DNA from: Verrucomicrobiia bacterium
Lineage (GTDB): Bacteria; Verrucomicrobiota; Verrucomicrobiia; Limisphaerales; DASXHY01
Assembly (NCBI GenBank): GCA_035629175.1
Contig: DASPIL010000021.1
Coordinates: 25,097-89,096 of the forward strand
Direction of reading: 5' to 3'
Length of the DNA: 64,000 nucleotides
The position numbers and the translations under genes are program-made. Of the stretch, positions 28,168 through 36,308 are shown one piece after another (positions within the stretch are counted from its first letter, which is position 1; each line of letters opens with the position of its first letter). The notes beneath the pieces were generated by a model, which was not told where the DNA came from, searched no databases, and saw nothing but the letters and a program-made list of their open reading frames with translations.

Positions 28168-28896
28168 TTACTTCAGCGCCTCCTTCCCGAAGCCAAAGAG
28201 GATGGCCGCGGGAATTGAGATGTAACCGAGAAAAATCAGGACTGCGAGAATGCGCGCCCCTTTGTCCAGGCAAGGTCCGTAAACCTTGTTCTTCCAGCCG
28301 AGCGATTGAAACATCGCGCTCGCACCGTGACTCAGGTGAACACACAGCAGACCAACGCCCAGTGCGTAAAAGAGCGACACCCAGACGTTGCTGAAGCCGA
28401 TGATCATCATTCGGTAGACATCATGCCGATGCAGGTCGACTGTCCCGCGGATCGGTTCGGCAAACGATGGGTCGTGGAAATCAACACCTGTGAAGTTAAC
28501 CGCCTTCACGCGCACGGTGTAATGCAGCAGGTGATAGATGATGAAAACGAAGACGATCAATCCGCTCATCATCATCGTCCGCGACGCGAAGGTGGACCCA
28601 ACGGGTTTGTATTCGCGATAGCCCACGGGACGTGCCGCCATGTTCTGCGTGGTGAGCGTGACTGCAGACCAGATGTGCAGACCGATCATCGCGAGCAGGC
28701 CACCGCGTACGAGCCAGAGCCCCTCACCCAGGTTCTGCAGGAAGTGTCCGTAGCGGTTGATGGCTTCAGGTCCCAGGAAGATCTGCAAATTGCCGATCAG
28801 GTGACCGATGACAAACAAGAACAGACCACAGCCCGTGACAGCCATGATGTACTTCTTGCCCAAGGAGGTTCCGAAGATGTTGTTGATGACTTTCAT
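28168..28896 (-). CDS. sdhC: Succinate dehydrogenase cytochrome b558 subunit
   Basis: 242 aa membrane anchor with five hydrophobic helices and heme-ligating His residues ([51 protein letters not shown]). It takes the quinone-reducing side of the complex. One anchor subunit and no sdhD is the two-heme type seen in Firmicutes, Chlorobi and Verrucomicrobiota. It is the first gene of sdhCAB; the 114 bp upstream separate it from the HAD gene and should contain the promoter. Confidence 0.96.
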   Translation of the reverse strand: MKVINNIFGTSLGKKYIMAVTGCGLFLFVIGHLIGNLQIFLGPEAINRYGHFLQNLGEGLWLVRGGLLAMIGLHIWSAVTLTTQNMAARPVGYREYKPVGSTFASRTMMMSGLIVFVFIIYHLLHYTVRVKAVNFTGVDFHDPSFAEPIRGTVDLHRHDVYRMMIIGFSNVWVSLFYALGVGLLCVHLSHGASAMFQSLGWKNKVYGPCLDKGARILAVLIFLGYISIPAAILFGFGKEALK

Positions 28897-29010
28897 TTAG
28901 CTGGCTCCCGACCAGGGGAAACGCGAAGGCAATCTACGTATCATTTGCGCGCACCGTCAATGTTGCAGTATTAGCTATAAGGATTTCCCGTTCGCAGCAT
29001 TCAAATCCAC

Positions 29011-29685
29011 TTATGCACATTCAATTCGGCGCACCAGGCTGAGGAGGTTCGGGACTGTCATCTCAGTTTCAACGTCTTGCCCGCGATCGAGCAGCACTGC
29101 CTGGAATCTTGCGTTGCGCGCGCCGTGCACATCCATTTCCAGACTGTCACCGACGTGAAGAATTGCCGCGGGGTCGACTTTGAGAACCGAAGCAGCCCGA
29201 TCAAAAATGACACGGGACGGTTTGGGTGCGCCCACTTCGCACGAAATGAATTGCGACTCGAAATACTGCGCGAGTCCCACGCGATCGAGGAGGAGTCTCA
29301 GCCGTTCGTCCCAATTGGAAATGACTGCAAGCTTCACGCGCTGGGATGCCACGGCGTCCAACGCAGGCTTTACGTCGTCGAACACCTTCCAAACATCGGG
29401 TTCCGTGAAGCGTTCGTACAGGTCCGCGAAGAATGGCACTGAGCCGCCGGGAAATTGAAACGTCTCTTGAACCAGCTCCTCCCATCCGCGCCGCGTGTAA
29501 TCGAACATGGCGCACGCACGCCACGCCTTTCCAAATCTCTCGTTCAAGAGCTGCGGGGAAGGGGGAACAAACCCGTTTCGCAGGGCGACTTCGGCATACA
29601 CGTGACCGACTGATGGCCACGGGGAAATCAGTGTCCCGCCAACATCGAACGTGATCGCTTGAATTTTCGAGGAGGATTTGGCCAT
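29011..29685 (-). CDS. HAD-superfamily hydrolase
   Basis: 224 aa from ATG 29685 (MAKSSSKIQAITFDVGGTL), which sits a few bases after a GAAGG ribosome-binding sequence; the longer frame to 29712 would overlap folC. HAD motifs: I, FDVGGTL (nucleophile Asp); II, VISNWD; III, KPSRVIFDRA; IV, LHVGDSLEMDVHGA. An alpha-helical cap is present between motifs I and II. It follows folC by 4 bp and is probably cotranscribed. Substrate unknown; the REG-2-like branch is the closest match I can name. Confidence 0.92.
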   Translation of the reverse strand: MAKSSSKIQAITFDVGGTLISPWPSVGHVYAEVALRNGFVPPSPQLLNERFGKAWRACAMFDYTRRGWEELVQETFQFPGGSVPFFADLYERFTEPDVWKVFDDVKPALDAVASQRVKLAVISNWDERLRLLLDRVGLAQYFESQFISCEVGAPKPSRVIFDRAASVLKVDPAAILHVGDSLEMDVHGARNARFQAVLLDRGQDVETEMTVPNLLSLVRRIECA

Positions 29686-29689
29686 GCCT

Positions 29690-30985
29690 TCAGCGCCTGC
29701 CTGCCCATTCATTCAAGTGCCGTTCATCTCCTGCATCGGGCGGCGCAAGTCCCAGCAACTGGATCGCTTCGCCCACCAGGTAGAGCGATCCCGTGATCAC
29801 CACAGTTTGGGGGGTTGCAGCGGGACGGATCGCTTCAGCCAGTGTGCTGCAAGCAATCACCTCCGCTGACGGATTCGATTGCACGCAGGCCTCGACAAGC
29901 TGCGCAGGCATCGCAGTCCGTTCATTCTGAACAGGCACCAACAAAATGCGTGGGGCCAGCGGGCTGAGTGCATGGCAGATTGCGGAGTAATCCTTGTCCA
30001 GCAGGATCCCCAGGATGAGCGTGCGTTGTTGGGATGCCTCCCGGCCCAAAGCACCTGCCAGCGCCTCAGCTCCCGCGATGTTGTGAGCACCATCCAGCAG
30101 GAAGCGCTGACCGTTTGCGGCGGTGAAACTCTGCATGCGTCCAGGCCAATGAACCGTCCCAAGCCCCGTCCGGATTGAGGATTCAGGAACGGGAAGGATT
30201 CCCTGCAAGGTTTCAATTGTCGCGATAGCTGTCGCCGCATTCCGACGCTGGTGAGCGCCCGACAGCGGTAATGGGACCTTCTCCAGTGACGGAAACATCG
30301 CTTCAAAGGGCTCAGCCTTGTGAACAGCAGAGCCGCACGCCTGCGCCGTGTCGACGATGACCTGGAGCGGCTCGTCTCCAGTTTCCCCCGTGATTACTGG
30401 CACGCCGGGTTTAATGATTCCGGCCTTTTCCGCAGCGATCTCGCGCAACGTGTTCCCGAGCCACTTCTGATGATCGAACTGGACGTTCGTAATGATGCTT
30501 GCCAGCGGTGTGACCATGTTTGTGGCGTCCAACCTCCCGCCGAGTCCCGTCTCCCAAATCACGACATCGCAATGCTGCTCCGTGAAGTAAACCAGCGCCA
30601 TGACTGTGAGGGCTTCGAAAAACGTCGGGTGATTCTCTTGAGGAAATTGCTCCAGAAAGGGGCGGAGTTGGTTCACCAGGCGAATGACGTCATCGCGGGA
30701 AATCCACGTCCGGTCCACTTGCAAACGTTCACGGAATGAAACCAGGTGCGGCGAAGTGAACAATCCGGTTCGGTATCCCGCGGTTCGGTAGATGCTCTCG
30801 AGCATCGCACAGGTGGAACCCTTGCCATTCGTTCCGGCAACGTGGAGGAATCGAAGGTGCCGCCCAGGATTCCCCATCCTTCCCGTCAATGCTCGGACAT
30901 TCTCCAAACCGAGCTTCGCGCCGAACCAACGAAGATCGTAGAGATATGCGAGCGCCTCCGCATACTGGTTGATTTGCTGAGTCAT
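29690..30985 (-). CDS. folC: Bifunctional folylpolyglutamate synthase/dihydrofolate synthase
   Basis: 431 aa from ATG 30985 (MTQQINQYAEALAYLY); a TTG five codons upstream is an alternative. Adds glutamate to dihydropteroate or folate using ATP. The P-loop is FLHVAGTNGKGSTCAML; the Mur-ligase central region shows VIWETGLGGRLDATNM and the carbamylated-Lys segment EKAGIIKPGVPVITGE. The C-terminal domain holds FLLDGAHNIAGAEALA. Length is normal. It begins the leftward folC-HAD unit and runs toward sdhCAB. Confidence 0.96.
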   Translation of the reverse strand: MTQQINQYAEALAYLYDLRWFGAKLGLENVRALTGRMGNPGRHLRFLHVAGTNGKGSTCAMLESIYRTAGYRTGLFTSPHLVSFRERLQVDRTWISRDDVIRLVNQLRPFLEQFPQENHPTFFEALTVMALVYFTEQHCDVVIWETGLGGRLDATNMVTPLASIITNVQFDHQKWLGNTLREIAAEKAGIIKPGVPVITGETGDEPLQVIVDTAQACGSAVHKAEPFEAMFPSLEKVPLPLSGAHQRRNAATAIATIETLQGILPVPESSIRTGLGTVHWPGRMQSFTAANGQRFLLDGAHNIAGAEALAGALGREASQQRTLILGILLDKDYSAICHALSPLAPRILLVPVQNERTAMPAQLVEACVQSNPSAEVIACSTLAEAIRPAATPQTVVITGSLYLVGEAIQLLGLAPPDAGDERHLNEWAGRR

Positions 30986-31149
30986 TCGAGCTGTTCGCAA
31001 AAGTTAGAACTGGCCCGGTCCAAAGCGAGAAGTTTCTGAACCGCTGCACTGCAGCCGAGAGAATCCAAACACACCGACCGGGACATTTCCAATGCTGCGC
31101 CACGACGGCACACAAAAGCCAGCCAATCGCCGTCACAGATTGTGTCATT

Positions 31150-31178
31150 TTGTCTTATTACTTGTTGAGGTTTATACG
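31150..31178 (+). promoter_or_regulatory. Putative sigma70-type promoter for the hsp20 pair
   Basis: TTGTCT and TATACG with a 17-bp spacer, in the gap between folC and the first hsp20 gene, about 100 bp before its start. Each box matches four of six consensus positions. Confidence 0.4.
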
Positions 31179-31219
31179 TAAGTCGTTGATTTTCAATGGT
31201 CAAAACTCCCGCACACTTG

Positions 31220-31235
31220 TGGCATAGGCAAAGCT
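31220..31235 (+). promoter_or_regulatory. Possible sigma54 (-24/-12) element before hsp20
   Basis: TGGCAT followed by AAGCT gives the exact GG-N10-GC spacing of sigma54 promoters, 40 bp before the first hsp20 start. The -12 box is AAGC instead of TTGC, so it is weak, and no enhancer-binding protein gene is in the window. Confidence 0.25.
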
Positions 31236-31274
31236 AAAAGGATCGTGAAACAATCTGTGAAGAAAGGAATGAAT

Positions 31275-31742
31275 ATGAACGTAATACGATGGCAAAGACC
31301 TGTGCTGGCCAACTGGCCGAACCTGGATCGCTTGACCGGGCTGCGTGCTGAGTTGGATCGCTTCTTCGAAACCCCGCTTGCAGAGCTCGCTCGGAACTCA
31401 CAGGTATTCAGCGGCTGGAGTCCAGCGCTGGATCTCTATGAGGACAGCGACAAGTTTACCGTCCACGTGGAGTTGCCCGGGATGAATAAGGAAGACATCG
31501 ACATCTCGCTGCATGGCGGCAGCCTCAGCATCTCCGGTGAACGGAAAGTGGAGGAGAAACACGAAAGCTCTGAAGCCTACCGATCCGAACGTTACGTCGG
31601 ACGATTCCAACGTTCCGTGCATCTGCCCGCGCCCGTTGCTGGAGATCGGGTCACCGCACAGTACAAGGACGGTGTGCTCACAGTGACATTGCCGAAGGCC
31701 GAAGAAGCCAAGGCGAAGCAGATCAGCGTGCAGGAAGGTTAA
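31275..31742 (+). CDS. Hsp20/alpha-crystallin small heat-shock protein (first copy)
   Basis: 155 aa from ATG 31275 (MNVIRWQRPVLANWPNL), six bases after AAAGGA; an upstream frame reaches 31245. The alpha-crystallin domain spans about residues 45-140, with SPALDLYEDSDKFTVHVELPGM, the SISGERK strand and the VLTVTLPKAEEA end. It forms ATP-independent oligomers that hold unfolded proteins. A second hsp20 gene follows after 27 bp, and the two end at a shared terminator. Confidence 0.93.
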   Translation: MNVIRWQRPVLANWPNLDRLTGLRAELDRFFETPLAELARNSQVFSGWSPALDLYEDSDKFTVHVELPGMNKEDIDISLHGGSLSISGERKVEEKHESSEAYRSERYVGRFQRSVHLPAPVAGDRVTAQYKDGVLTVTLPKAEEAKAKQISVQEG

Positions 31743-31769
31743 CACAAATTCGGAGACGAAAGGAAAAGC

Positions 31770-32147
31770 ATGAAAAGCGTTACTGAAGATCGCACAACAA
31801 ACGGCACGACGTCGCGCAGCAATGGCTTCATCGGACCTGCTGTGGACGTTTACGAAACTGAGGACGGTTACGTTCTCACGGCTGAGATGCCCGGCGTGAA
31901 CAAAGATGGGCTCGAAGTGACCCTCGAGGGAACTGAGATCACGATTATCGGCCGCCGCAATCAACTCGAGCGAACAGGCGAATCGTTGATCCAGGAGAGA
32001 CTGAATGCGGACTACCGCCGCGTGTTCGAACTGGATCCCGCGATCGATACCGCACGGATCAGCGCGCGGGTGGATAAGGGGATTCTGACGCTGACCCTGC
32101 CGAAATCGGAGAAGGTTAAACCGAGGAAGATCAAGGTTAAGGAGTAA
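31770..32147 (+). CDS. Hsp20/alpha-crystallin small heat-shock protein (second copy)
   Basis: 125 aa, shorter N-terminus than its neighbour. The alpha-crystallin domain begins at GPAVDVYETEDGYVLTAEMP and ends with GILTLTLPKSEKVKPRKI. A GAAAGGA ribosome-binding sequence stands eight bases before the ATG. It is only moderately similar to the first copy, so the pair is an old duplication or two independent family members. It may form mixed oligomers with the first. Confidence 0.93.
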   Translation: MKSVTEDRTTNGTTSRSNGFIGPAVDVYETEDGYVLTAEMPGVNKDGLEVTLEGTEITIIGRRNQLERTGESLIQERLNADYRRVFELDPAIDTARISARVDKGILTLTLPKSEKVKPRKIKVKE

Positions 32148-32198
32148 TCAAGCGAACCTCCGGTTCTGCCCGGCGTTTCGAGGCAGAAGAATAACGAG

Positions 32199-32234
32199 AC
32201 ATCCTCCCGAACAATTCGGGGGGATGTTCTTTTT
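32199..32234 (+). terminator. Rho-independent terminator after the hsp20 pair
   Basis: An inverted repeat (ACATCCTCCCGAA / TTCGGGGGGATGT) with a three-base loop CAA is followed by TCTTTTT. A small reading frame on the other strand ends in its T-run. Confidence 0.9.
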
Positions 32235-32433
32235 ACGAAGCGTTGACCGGCGTTTCAGACGATTGCACAGCAGGGGGCACCTCAACCATCATGCGCGCTG
32301 CGTCGGATACAATATCCTCCATCATGCCATCCCCCAGCCTCGAACACGACGCGCAAACATTGGGGTCACGTGACATAGCGCCACCACCATTTGACATGGT
32401 TTCTCCGCAGCAGATACAGACAGTTGATTTCAC
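32233..32433 (-). CDS. Small hypothetical protein with two CxxC pairs
   Basis: About 66 aa from GTG 32433, which follows GGAGG by 11 bases; a TTG at 32475 is the other choice and an ATG gives a different frame. CICC and CASC, 20 residues apart, suggest a small zinc ribbon; an acidic, Met-rich helix (DGMMEDIVSDAARMM) follows. It ends inside the T-run of the hsp20 terminator, so the two units share the terminal region. No match is recognised; it may not be a real gene. Confidence 0.42.
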   Translation of the reverse strand: MKSTVCICCGETMSNGGGAMSRDPNVCASCSRLGDGMMEDIVSDAARMMVEVPPAVQSSETPVNAS

Positions 32434-32570
32434 CTGCCATGATTCCTCCGTCAACTCTGGAAATTTGCAATGCAAAGATGCTCACAAAGTGGGTAGGTAA
32501 AACCCGCAGTGGTCCGTATGTTTTCGTGGCGGACGGGAGCGGATAGGCAGAGAAATCGATGACTCGAAGG

Positions 32571-32656
32571 TGGTGGTAGGTGATGGATTCGAACCATCGA
32601 AGGCGTAAGCCAGCAGATTTACAGTCTGCCCCCGTTGGCCACTTGGGTAACCTACC
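32571..32656 (-). tRNA. tRNA-Tyr (anticodon GUA)
   Basis: An 86-nt class II tRNA with the long variable arm expected for bacterial tRNA-Tyr. Acceptor GGTAGGT pairs with ACCTACC, discriminator A, encoded CCA. The anticodon stem GCAGA/TCTGC encloses loop CTGTAAA (anticodon GTA). The T arm is GATGG-TTCGAAT-CCATC. Confidence 0.96.
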
Positions 32657-32729
32657 GTCGCAAAGGGCGCACATTAAGCCACGTGGTCATGGCCTTGTCA
32701 ACCTAGTCTCAGTAACCTAGCTTACGCAA

Positions 32730-34076
32730 ATGTTCGACTCGCTCAGCAGCAAACTTCAGAACGCTTTTCGCAATCTGCGAGGGCTCGGAAAAATTTCCGA
32801 GGAGAACGTGTCCGATGCGCTGCGCGAAGTCCGCCTCGCACTGCTCGAAGCCGACGTCAATTTCAAAGTCGCGCGCGATTTCATCGAACGGGTCAAAACC
32901 AAATCCATCGGACAGGAGGTCGTCCAGAGCATTCAACCCGGCCAGCAGATCGTCAAACTCATCAGTGATGAGCTCGTCGCCCTGCTTGGATCAGAGAATT
33001 CCGGGCTCGAACTAGGCGGGAATCCATCGTCGATTCTGATGGTCGGCCTGCATGGCTCAGGAAAAACAACTTCGAGCGGCAAGCTCGCGCGGCTCTTGCG
33101 CAAGCAGGGTCGCGCACCACTGCTCGTCGCCGCGGATGTGTATCGTCCTGCTGCGATGGACCAGCTCGAAACGTTGGGCAAACAAATCGATATCCCTGTG
33201 TTCGTGAAACGCGGCGAATCCGACGTTCTCAAGATTGCGCGGGAGGCATTCGATTTCGCCCGCGCGAACCAGCGGACGACGTTGATTTTCGATACGGCCG
33301 GGCGCCTGCAAATCGATGAACCGCTCGTGCAGGAACTCGTGCGATTGCGGGACCTGGTCAAGCCGCAGGAGATTCTCCTGGTCCTCGACGCTGCAACGGG
33401 TCAGGAAGCGGTAAATGTCGCCAGCCACTTTGACCAGGCGCTGAATATCACGGGTTCAATCCTCACGAAACTGGACGGCGACGCTCGTGGCGGCGCCGCC
33501 CTGAGCATGAAGGCGGTCACCGGCAAACCCATCAAGTTTGCGGGCATGGGCGAAAAACTTGAGGATTTCGAACCGTTCCATCCTGAACGCATGGCATCGC
33601 GGATTCTTGGCATGGGCGATGTCGTCAGCCTTGTCGAAAAGGCAGCTGAAGCTGTTGACGCGGACGAGGCCAAGCGCCTTGAGGAGAAAATGCGCAAGGG
33701 CCAGTTCACACTGGAAGATTTTCTCGAGCAACTACGTCAGATGAAGAAGCTTGGATCGCTGGAGAGCATTGTCGGAATGCTGCCTGGCGGAGCCGAGGCG
33801 TTGAAGGACGCGGACCTCACAAAGTCTGAAAAGGAATTTCAGCAAATGGAGGCAATGATCTGCTCGATGACGTTCAAGGAGCGCCGCAATCCGCAAATCC
33901 TCAATGCGAAGCGGCGCGTGCGCATCGCCAAGGGCAGTGGAACGACAGTCGCCCAGTTGAACCTGATGCTGAATAAATTCGGCCAGATGCAGCAAATGAT
34001 GAAGAAAATGGGCAAGTTTCAGAAGATGATGTCGAAGATGGGCGGCGGCGGCTTGCCTGGGATGCTTCGGCGGTAA
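32730..34076 (+). CDS. ffh: Signal recognition particle protein
   Basis: 448 aa. GTPase of the signal recognition particle that delivers nascent membrane proteins to FtsY. The N domain is followed by the G domain with the P-loop GLHGSGKTTSSGKL, ADVYRPAAMDQLETLG, DTAGRLQID and TKLDGDARGGAAL. The Met-rich M domain (LMLNKFGQMQQMMKKMGKF, ending GGGGLPGMLRR) binds SRP RNA and signal peptides. No SRP RNA gene was found next to it. It is followed by rpmE. Confidence 0.97.
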   Translation: MFDSLSSKLQNAFRNLRGLGKISEENVSDALREVRLALLEADVNFKVARDFIERVKTKSIGQEVVQSIQPGQQIVKLISDELVALLGSENSGLELGGNPSSILMVGLHGSGKTTSSGKLARLLRKQGRAPLLVAADVYRPAAMDQLETLGKQIDIPVFVKRGESDVLKIAREAFDFARANQRTTLIFDTAGRLQIDEPLVQELVRLRDLVKPQEILLVLDAATGQEAVNVASHFDQALNITGSILTKLDGDARGGAALSMKAVTGKPIKFAGMGEKLEDFEPFHPERMASRILGMGDVVSLVEKAAEAVDADEAKRLEEKMRKGQFTLEDFLEQLRQMKKLGSLESIVGMLPGGAEALKDADLTKSEKEFQQMEAMICSMTFKERRNPQILNAKRRVRIAKGSGTTVAQLNLMLNKFGQMQQMMKKMGKFQKMMSKMGGGGLPGMLRR

Positions 34077-34153
34077 TCTGGATCCTGCCAGCCTGTTCAG
34101 CAACACGTCGGGGATCAGGCGCTTGCAGATCCGAAATTCGCGGGAAATTCGGC

Positions 34154-34181
34154 TTGTTTTCCACAGGACAGGTGATACTTT
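34154..34181 (+). promoter_or_regulatory. Putative promoter of rpmE
   Basis: TTGTTT and TACTTT with a 16-bp spacer lie just before rpmE ATG 34198, in the 121-bp gap after ffh. Confidence 0.35.
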
Positions 34182-34197
34182 TTCCGGCCTTTGATTT

Positions 34198-34440
34198 ATG
34201 AAAGCAGACATTCATCCAAAATATGTGGACGCGGAGATACGTTGCGCGTGTGGCAACGTAATCAAGACGCGCTCCACCAAGCCGACCGTCATTGTCGGTA
34301 TTTGCAATAACTGCCATCCCTTCTATACCGGCCAGCAAAAGTTCGTCGATACCGCCGGTCGCGTGGACAAGTTCCAGCAGCGCGCTGCCAAAACCCAGGC
34401 GGCACAGGAAGCCTTTGCTTCCAAGAAGAAGAAGAAATAG
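34198..34440 (+). CDS. rpmE: 50S ribosomal protein L31
   Basis: 80 aa, the zinc-binding (C+) form: CACG near the N-terminus and [14 protein letters not shown] with the CxxC pair. A Lys-rich tail (SKKKKK) ends it. It is part of the large ribosomal subunit. It is bounded by a promoter-like site and a strong terminator, so it is probably expressed alone. Confidence 0.96.
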   Translation: MKADIHPKYVDAEIRCACGNVIKTRSTKPTVIVGICNNCHPFYTGQQKFVDTAGRVDKFQQRAAKTQAAQEAFASKKKKK

Positions 34441-34454
34441 CGATTTTCAGAACA

Positions 34455-34498
34455 CCGCCCGCAACACCGTTTATCGGAGTTGCGGGCGGTCTCTTTTT
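34455..34498 (+). terminator. Rho-independent terminator after rpmE
   Basis: CCGCCCGCAAC pairs with GTTGCGGGCGG around a ~14-base loop, then TCTCTTTTT follows. One of the two strongest terminators in the window. Confidence 0.93.
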
Positions 34499-34581
34499 AT
34501 CTGCTCTTCGCCACTCGTGATTCCCGCTCGAGCTGTTCGTCCTCTTCGTGGCACGTTTTTGTGCTGGGATGAACCCGCGCT

Positions 34582-35688
34582 GTGACGACGATGCCAGGAA
34601 CTCTGGACATGGATCTGATTCCCCACATTGATCGATTCGCCCGCCGCTTTGCAGAAGTCGAGGCGGCCTTGAGCGATCCGCGCCTTTTCGACAACCCGCA
34701 GCGCGCCCAGGAGCTTTCGCGCGAGTATGCGAACCTCAAGGAACTGGTCGCTGTGGGAACGCGCTTCAGGAAGGTCCTCGCCGACCTTGAAGACAATCGC
34801 GCCCTGCTTCGCGATGAGGCGTCCGATCCCGAGCTGGCGCAAATGGCCCGTGAGGAAATCGCACGGCTTGAGGAGGAACATCGCCGGCTCGCGCTCGAGC
34901 TGCAGAAAGGCATCGTTCCGCCGGATCCCACGGACTCGCGAAATACGATCGTCGAAATACGCGCCGGCGCCGGGGGCCAGGAGTCGGCCCTGTTCGCCGC
35001 CGACCTGTATCGCATGTACACCCGCTACGCCGAAACCTGCGGATGGAAGGTCGAAGGCCTCGATTCCAGCGCGTCGGATTTGGGCGGCTTCAAGGAAGTC
35101 GTGTTCCAGGTCAATGGCAGCGACGTTTACAAGCGCTTGAAATACGAGAGCGGGGTGCATCGCGTTCAACGCGTTCCAGCGACTGAAGCACAGGGCCGGA
35201 TTCATACCAGCACATGCACGGTCGCGGTGCTGCCTGAGGCACAGGAGGTGGATATCGAGATCAAGCCTGATGATGTCGAAATCACGGTTTGCCGCGCGTC
35301 GGGCAAGGGTGGCCAGGGCGTAAACACGACGGATTCCGCCGTTCAGATTCAACACAAGCCGTCCGGGTTGATCGTGCGCTGCGCTGATGAGCGGTCCCAA
35401 ATCAAGAACCGCGCCCGCGCAATGACCGTGCTGCGATCCCGTTTGCTTGAGCGCAAGATTGCCGAAGAGAACGCGAAATATGCGGCGCAACGCAAGGAAC
35501 AGGTGGGGACTGGCGAACGGTCTGAAAAGATTCGCACGTACAACTTTCCGCAGAACCGCGTCACGGATCATCGCATCGAAGTCACGTTATACAATCTCGC
35601 GAACGTGATCGAAGGCGACCTGAATCCCTTGCTGGATCCGTTGATGGCGCACGACCTCGAGCAAAAACTTGCCGCCCTGAATTTATGA
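34582..35688 (+). CDS. prfA: Peptide chain release factor 1
   Basis: 368 aa. Ends translation at UAA and UAG. The codon-recognition tripeptide Pro-Ala-Thr is in RVQRVPATEAQGRIHTS, and the peptidyl-hydrolysis motif GGQ is in RASGKGGQGVNTTDSA. These two together exclude RF2, which has Ser-Pro-Phe and a frameshift. Three in-frame ATGs (34582, 34591, 34609) are close; MDLIPHIDRFARR at 34609 gives the usual N-terminus, so the start is open. Its stop overlaps the next gene by 4 nt. Confidence 0.96.
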   Translation: MTTMPGTLDMDLIPHIDRFARRFAEVEAALSDPRLFDNPQRAQELSREYANLKELVAVGTRFRKVLADLEDNRALLRDEASDPELAQMAREEIARLEEEHRRLALELQKGIVPPDPTDSRNTIVEIRAGAGGQESALFAADLYRMYTRYAETCGWKVEGLDSSASDLGGFKEVVFQVNGSDVYKRLKYESGVHRVQRVPATEAQGRIHTSTCTVAVLPEAQEVDIEIKPDDVEITVCRASGKGGQGVNTTDSAVQIQHKPSGLIVRCADERSQIKNRARAMTVLRSRLLERKIAEENAKYAAQRKEQVGTGERSEKIRTYNFPQNRVTDHRIEVTLYNLANVIEGDLNPLLDPLMAHDLEQKLAALNL

Positions 35689-36254
35689 TCAAAGGATTGA
35701 TTTTTGATTGCGACGGAACGCTGGCCGACACAATGCCTCTGCATTGGCGCGCATGGCAGATCGTCTCCGCGCGCTACAAACTGCACTTTCCGGAGGAACG
35801 CTTTTACTCGCTGGGTGGCGTGCCTTCGCGCGACATCCTCAAGATGCTCGCGGAAGAGCAGGGCCTGACGCTCGACCACATCAAGGCTGCGCACGAAAAG
35901 GAGGAAGCCTATCTGCCGCTGATGGCCCAGGTGGAACCGATTCACGTGGTGGTGGATGTCGCACGCGAAAACTTTGGAAAGATTCCCATGGCCGTTGCCT
36001 CAGGCGGCACCCGCCAGATTATCCCGCAGGTTCTCGAACATCTCGGCATCCGCCACCTGTTCAACGCGGTCGTCACGAGCGAATGCGTGGTGAACCAAAA
36101 GCCTGCGCCCGACATTTTCCTTGAAGCCGCCCGCCGGATCGGGGTGGAACCGCGCCTCTGCCGCGCATATGAGGACACGGACCTCGGCTTGCAGGCAATC
36201 CGTTCCGCAGGGATGGAAGCCGTCGACGTTCGCACGCTGCTCGCAGCGCGGTAG
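35685..36254 (+). CDS. HAD-family phosphatase (YqaB/beta-phosphoglucomutase-like)
   Basis: 189 aa, starting inside the prfA stop (ATGA). HAD motif I is FDCDGTLADTMPLHWRAW; motif II is AVASGGT, motif III VNQKPAPDIFLEAARR and motif IV YEDTDLGLQAIRSAGMEAV. The Met-Pro-x-His after motif I is a mark of the fructose-1-phosphatase YqaB branch. Probably dephosphorylates a small sugar phosphate. Coupling with prfA is physical; no functional link is implied. Confidence 0.9.
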   Translation: MIKGLIFDCDGTLADTMPLHWRAWQIVSARYKLHFPEERFYSLGGVPSRDILKMLAEEQGLTLDHIKAAHEKEEAYLPLMAQVEPIHVVVDVARENFGKIPMAVASGGTRQIIPQVLEHLGIRHLFNAVVTSECVVNQKPAPDIFLEAARRIGVEPRLCRAYEDTDLGLQAIRSAGMEAVDVRTLLAAR

Positions 36255-36308
36255 GAACAGGCTGCGGCGGTTGCCCGAAGCAATGTGGGGCAGCGCGCGG
36301 ACCGTGCG

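Noticed and set aside
32657..32729. SRP (4.5S) RNA before ffh
   Set aside because: The 73 bp between tRNA-Tyr and ffh contain no GGAA tetraloop hairpin of the expected form.
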